Source of the DNA: Anadara kagoshimensis
Taxonomy: Eukaryota > Mollusca > Bivalvia > Arcoida > Arcidae
Assembly (NCBI GenBank): GCA_021292105.1
Contig: JACFYK010000022.1
Location: forward strand, 295,501-359,500
DNA: 64,000 nucleotides
Reading direction: 5' to 3'
Under the pieces are notes generated by a model. It worked only from the letters and a program-made list of their open reading frames with translations, was not told the origin of the DNA and made no database searches. The translations under genes and the position numbers were made by a program. Positions 59,200-64,000 of this stretch are shown piece by piece. Positions within the stretch are counted from its first letter, which is position 1. The number at the start of each line of letters is the position of its first letter.

Positions 59200-62100
59200 A
59201 TTTATCTGCCTTATTCATGACAGTCGGCCTTTCGTCAATTCCTTTGTGGTACCACTTTATCTTTGTGATTGCGTCATATTGTGAAGTGTTCCATTGTTTT
59301 TTCTACTTATTTTACATAAACTCGCTCTGTTATAGTGGCTTATTTTATTTTTATTTTGTTATTGGTATATCTTGATTGTCTCTGGGTATCAGTATTTTGC
59401 TGGTATTTTTATTTGTGGTGTTTTGTTTATTATTACTTATTTTACATAATCACTGCTATGGTACAGTGGCGTATCAAGTTGCATTATGTACTGATCGCCG
59501 CTAGGTACCCGCTTTTGTTGTGGTGTTTTATGTATTTTCATTTATTTGTTGTTACATAAACGCTACTATGGTACAGAGCGTATCACATTGCATTTATTAT
59601 TATGTATTGATTAGCTCTGGGCGGGTATTTTTAGTTTGTTTGCGGTGTTTATGTCTTTTGTTTATCACCACTATGGTACAGGGCACATCAGTTATATCAT
59701 TTTCGCCACTGGTTTCTTGCTTTTGCAAGCTTTTATTTTTAGCGTTTTTATGTATTTATTTATCTTTCAATGGACACTTTTGGTTCTTAGCAGTCACCAT
59801 ACGTGGTGCCACATGAGGATTGCCTCTGTCTGATATTGTCATTATGCTACTTTCTTTTTTTTTGTTGTTGTTGAATTGGGTAATTTTTTCTATCCATTCA
59901 TAACAATTTAAAACACTTATATATAGTGTTTATTTATACGTTGTCATTATCTCTCACTTTAATGTCTTGGATTGTAATCTGTACTTCTGGTCTTACTATA
60001 ATAATGACCTTATACTTATCCCTCATTCTGTTTGTTCCTATGTTGTTTTTGTGGTCTGTTTCTTCTTCTTTCTGACTTTCAGAGATTAAAATGCCTAGAA
60101 CCGTTCGACCGAAGCGAACGGCAGCTACAAGTGATCCAGTCGGTTTCCGCCATGAAGCCTGTTCCGCAAAGACCAATGCCTACGCTCCTGATTCTTCCAG
60201 GACAGTTCAACACGATAAACAAGGACACCATGTGCTAACTATGCCTTCTGCGGAAGAGATTGAGGCTACTTTGCTGTGGATGCAGTCAACTGGCAACCAT
60301 ACACAGTTACGGGCGATGCCAATATATACCACAACAACAAACCATATTTCGATTACATCTGCCATTAAAGCTTGTATCTACACCCGAATGTGCGTCTATT
60401 CCACTTAGCAACTACCTGATCACCTGTTATGTATTTCGACAGGCTTCACGTCGCCTAATTTTGTGTCCGCTCATCCAGCTGGGAGTGCAAGTAACATTAA
60501 CATTTAGCTTAGTTAGTTTTATTAAGAGGTCTTAGCCGCTGGCGTATCATGATTAATATGTTGTCTTTGCTGCCTTGTTGCCACAATCACAACCCAATGA
60601 AACAATTTAAACATAAAATCTATTAATAATATAAAATGCAGCAGTGGACTGACACATTTCACATATATTTATTTGTCATATATGTCAATTTATATTACTA
60701 AATAAATAAATTTCCGATTTTAATGCTCGATTTTATTAAAGATGGTAGTACCATGCATAAATTTGGTTATGAGTTTGGCTTCAAGGCGGTGAATTTTTAT
60801 GATATTTAGAAAGCTAAGAGTTTATCATAAATTGAATTGGCACCTTGTACACGACGAGTTGTATCGTCTAGCCATTAGTTCTAAAGCTTCTGTTAACGTT
60901 CCTTTCAATAATGTCAAAAATACAAGGCTTTCCTTTTGCGGTGGAATCCACAAAAAACTAACTAGATACCCCAGAGGTTTTTTGTTGTGAGTACTGCGAC
61001 ATTGGGGCTTACGCGAATCTCTTTTGGAAACTTAGACACTTAGGTCGTTTTCGGGTAATACATGACTTATCATTTCCTAGGGGCAATTCCGTCAATTCTT
61101 CTATTCCTGTAGAGCAGATCTGTGTATCCTACTAGAATATAGAAACTGGCATAAGCTTAGTTTAAAATATGGGATATAATGCATTAATGGCCAAGGCGGA
61201 CATTAAGGATGCGTTTCGCCTATTGCCTATTTGTCCACAGGAACATCTTTTGTTAAGTTTTATATGTGATGGACAATATTACTATGACAATTGTCTGCCT
61301 ATTGGTTGCTCTTCTCATTGCCAATTATTTGAACGGTTTTCATCGGCCCTTCAATGGATTCTATCTCATTGTTTCGGATTTGCGGCCGTTTCTCATTTAT
61401 TAGTTGACTTTTTCTTTGTTGTCAAAGAAACTTTCAAAGAGTGTGATTTTGATCTTAATTCATTTTTAAAGCTCTGTAAAACATTGGTGTTCTTATCAAA
61501 CGTTACCTACCGAGGTTTTGACTATTTATTGATTCCACTGTCATGTTGGCCAGATTACCTCATGACACAATTGTAAAAATTTCACAATGTTTAGAATTTT
61601 TTCAAACGTAAACGTAGTAACAGCCTGTGGGATTTGCAGTCATTAATTGGTTTGCTGAATTTTGCTTGTAGTGTAATCACACCCGGGAGGGCTTTTCTGC
61701 GAAGACTTATTGACCTCACAATAGGTCACACTTGTGCTTATTTTGCATCTGAATGCTGTATCTGGAGCTGACTTACTTGCTTGGTATCTATTTATTCAGC
61801 ACTTCCATTGTTTTTTATTTCATCCCTGGATTACTACCGATACTTTAAGATTTTCAGATGCTGCTTGAATCCATTGGGTTTTTGCGGTGGTGTTCAGTTG
61901 TCACTGGTTCACTGGTTGTTTGCCAGCTAAATGGAATCTCTCCACATTACAGTAAAAGAGCTTTTCCTATTGTACTGGCTGTTGAAAGAATTTGCTTACT
62001 TATCAAAAATTTTCTTTTTCACTGATAATTCTGCAGTAATGGAAATTATCAAGAACACAATAGATCGCGTAATTATGCGACTTTTCAGGCGCTAGTTTTG

Positions 62101-63040
62101 GCATCTTTGCGTTATAATACTTTTTTCGCGCAAAACATATCCCAGGCAATCATAATGTTGTTTGTTATCTCCTGTCTCAATTCTCTTTTCAGAAAGTTCA
62201 TCATATTTTTACAATTGTTTAATGCATCTTTATCTGATGCTACTCACAAATCTTACACTAGAATGATTAATTGTTACATACAATTTTGTCATATTTATTA
62301 CCTGAATTGTAGTCCATTTCCATCTACTCATGTTCTCTTCTCTTATTTTATCGCTCGTTTGTTTTTACAAAAGTTAAGTCCATCAACTATTGCGTCACTT
62401 ATTTCAGCCTTAAGTTTTATTCTCATATCTCATAATATGATTGACCCTACCGATACGTTTGTCATCAAAGAGATAGTAAAATGTATTCAAAATGTAACTA
62501 AAAAGAGTGTTAGACTCCCTATTGCTAAAGATATTTTGACCACATTGCTTGATTCTGTTGCTTACGTTATCGTTAATAGTGACAACCAGGTACTTCTGCA
62601 AGCTATGCATGCCTTGTCCTTTTATGCTTTTTACAAGTAGGACAACGAGCTCTTCTAACCCCGCTAAGGTACTCCAAACACGTGACATATCATTCGATTT
62701 CGTTACTTGTTTTTAAAAGGTATGTCTTTGGTGATTACTATCTACAATCTCAGTGATCTCCACCCAAACTATCTATATTTCGCATAGTACCAGTAATACT
62801 ACTTGTCCAGTTGCTGTTATGTTTACTTATTTGTCAGTTTGGTCATAGAACTGGACCTTTGTTTCAATTTAAATCTGGCATCCTAGTTTCTTGTTCTTAT
62901 TTCACTATGTCACTTATTTTTGGTTTAGACTCACAGCATTACTAGACACATAGTTTTTTCGAATTGGGGCAGCCTCTTCTGCTGCCGGTAGGAGAGTTCC
63001 TCTCAGTTATTTAGAACATGGGCAGAGATTTCTCCCCACC
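59200..63040 (+). mobile_element. DIRS-like (tyrosine-recombinase) retroelement fossil
   Basis: Parts occur in the canonical order on the plus strand: a 5' tandem-repeat leader (59225-59800), a gag-like start (60091-60408), a gag end/linker region (60799-60990), reverse transcriptase (61169-61576, KADIKDAFRLLPI block), an RNase H region (about 61750-62060), and a tyrosine recombinase beginning at 62098-62640 with a recognisable C-terminal box near 62940-63000. The absence of a DDE integrase and the presence of a recombinase distinguish DIRS/Ngaro-type elements from ordinary LTR elements. It is broken, with several breaks, and terminal repeats were not resolved, so both ends are approximate. 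The decay suggests an old insertion. Confidence 0.85.
59225..59800 (+). repeat. ~118-bp tandem repeat in the retroelement leader
   Basis: About four diverged units contain TTACATAA.CGCTACTATGG, TACAG.GCGTATCA and GTATTGATCGCTCTGGG. They lie just upstream of the gag-like region. Confidence 0.75.
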
Positions 63041-63819
63041 TTTGCTAATATTTTTATATTTATCCTATTGTTATTTTTTATATTATGTAATGTCATACAA
63101 TTATTCTTTAATTGTTATATAATTTTGTCATTTATTCAATTGCTATATAGTTTGTTATAATAATTACGATATGTTATGTAATATTGTGAATTTTTGATTT
63201 TCAATTAAGCTTTGAATAAATGACCTTTTCCATCAAGATGTTGTTTACTTGTATCTTAATTTGCAAACATAGCTCGGATTCTGGCTTGAATTTGTATGTC
63301 ACTTAGTTTTCGGTATTATGTATATCTGCCTGTCTTAAAGCATTTTCTATAGAAAAGAGAGATAACTGTGTATTATGATCCTAAATTTTTCAGAGAAATT
63401 TTTACAAACTCTGCTACTATTACAAGAACAGGCTAGAAATCAGATTGGAATTTATTTTTAAAAAATCAAATAAATCATTTAAGACAAATGAGAATGTTAA
63501 ATGTAAATGGAATGTAAAAAATAAATTAGTTTGTTAAATGACTTTATGCAAAACGCTAAATAAGACCATGTTGAAGAGATAATGTACTTTCAAACTAAGT
63601 CTCTTCAGAATTGTCCTCATGTATGGCAAAATCTATATAATGAAAGAAAATCACTGATCCATCGAACCTAGGTCACAATGATCTTTTCTGTGTAGCAACA
63701 TGTAAAGCATAAACAGTCGTAGATATGAACCAAGTTTGATCAAAATCAGTAATATCATTACATTCTATGAAATTTTTTCTAATTTTTTTATGATAGTTTA
63801 TTCAATTATTCAACTGTGC
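63041..63819. other. AT-rich flank
   Basis: No supported gene or repeat. Confidence 0.45.
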
Positions 63820-64000
63820 ACTGTTACAACCGCTATTGAAATAACGACCACTATTGAAATAATATTTCAATAGCGGTTGAGAATGCACTGAAATAACGAC
63901 CACTATTGAAATGATTTCAATAGCGGTTGAGAATGCACTGAAATGACGACCACTATTGAAATTGGAATAATTATTTCAATAGCGGTTGAATCTGCACTGA
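63820..64000. repeat. Palindromic tandem array at the window edge
   Basis: Units of about 55-65 bp each hold ACCACTATTGAAAT and its inverse ATTTCAATAGCGGTTGA, joined by GAATGCACTGAAATAACG. Three units are visible and the array runs to the window end, so it probably continues. Confidence 0.9.

Overview
The window is AT-rich invertebrate nuclear DNA, most likely from a mollusc and probably a bivalve. The clues are a GRL101/relaxin-type leucine-rich GPCR, spliced genes with multi-kb introns, tRNA-headed SINEs with an I/Nimb-type LINE, DIRS-like retroelement remains, and long arrays carrying TGACCTTGACCTTTGAA motifs. The species assignment is inference; no homology search could be run.

Two host genes are supported, both on the minus strand. 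The first is a receptor with an LDLa domain, leucine-rich repeats and seven membrane helices. One large exon (34311-36006, open to a possible acceptor at 36034) runs through TM6 and ends at a clean GTAAGT donor. After a 10.35 kb intron, a small exon (23756-23958) supplies TM7 and the tail in matching phase. The second is part of a gene with LDLR class B (YWTD-type) propeller blades. Its exons at 50493-50661, 44981-45300 and about 43951-44096 have compatible phases. Its 5' and 3' ends were not found.

The rest is repeats. 1-10440 holds a microsatellite, a 395-bp tandem repeat, a strongly palindromic block, a reverse-transcriptase fragment, a SINE, a 544-bp inverted-repeat element and two long hairpins. 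10440-13520 is a 62-bp minisatellite of about 50 units with a higher-order pattern. 17370-22200 holds dispersed repeats, a degraded array and SINEs. The receptor intron carries a composite tandem repeat split by a 931-bp TIR element, a deleted mariner, and a 4385-bp TIR element with a large broken gene of a widespread invertebrate family. 36750-41030 holds a second copy of the composite repeat and retroelement scraps. The 5.2 kb intron of the propeller gene holds a hairpin, a reverse-transcriptase fragment and a 5'-truncated LINE. 55700-56300 has a Crypton-like ORF fragment next to a hairpin. About 59200-63040 is a broken DIRS-like retroelement fossil. The window ends in a palindromic tandem array.

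The most notable observations are five. The 4.4 kb TIR element shares its terminal bases with the 931-bp element in the same intron. An exact 348-bp in-frame duplication lies inside the gene of the 4.4 kb element. The receptor's C-terminal coding sequence matches 31 of 32 bases of an inverted copy 4.2 kb away. A SINE and a LINE share a 3' tail. Several unrelated-looking perfect hairpins are scattered through the window.
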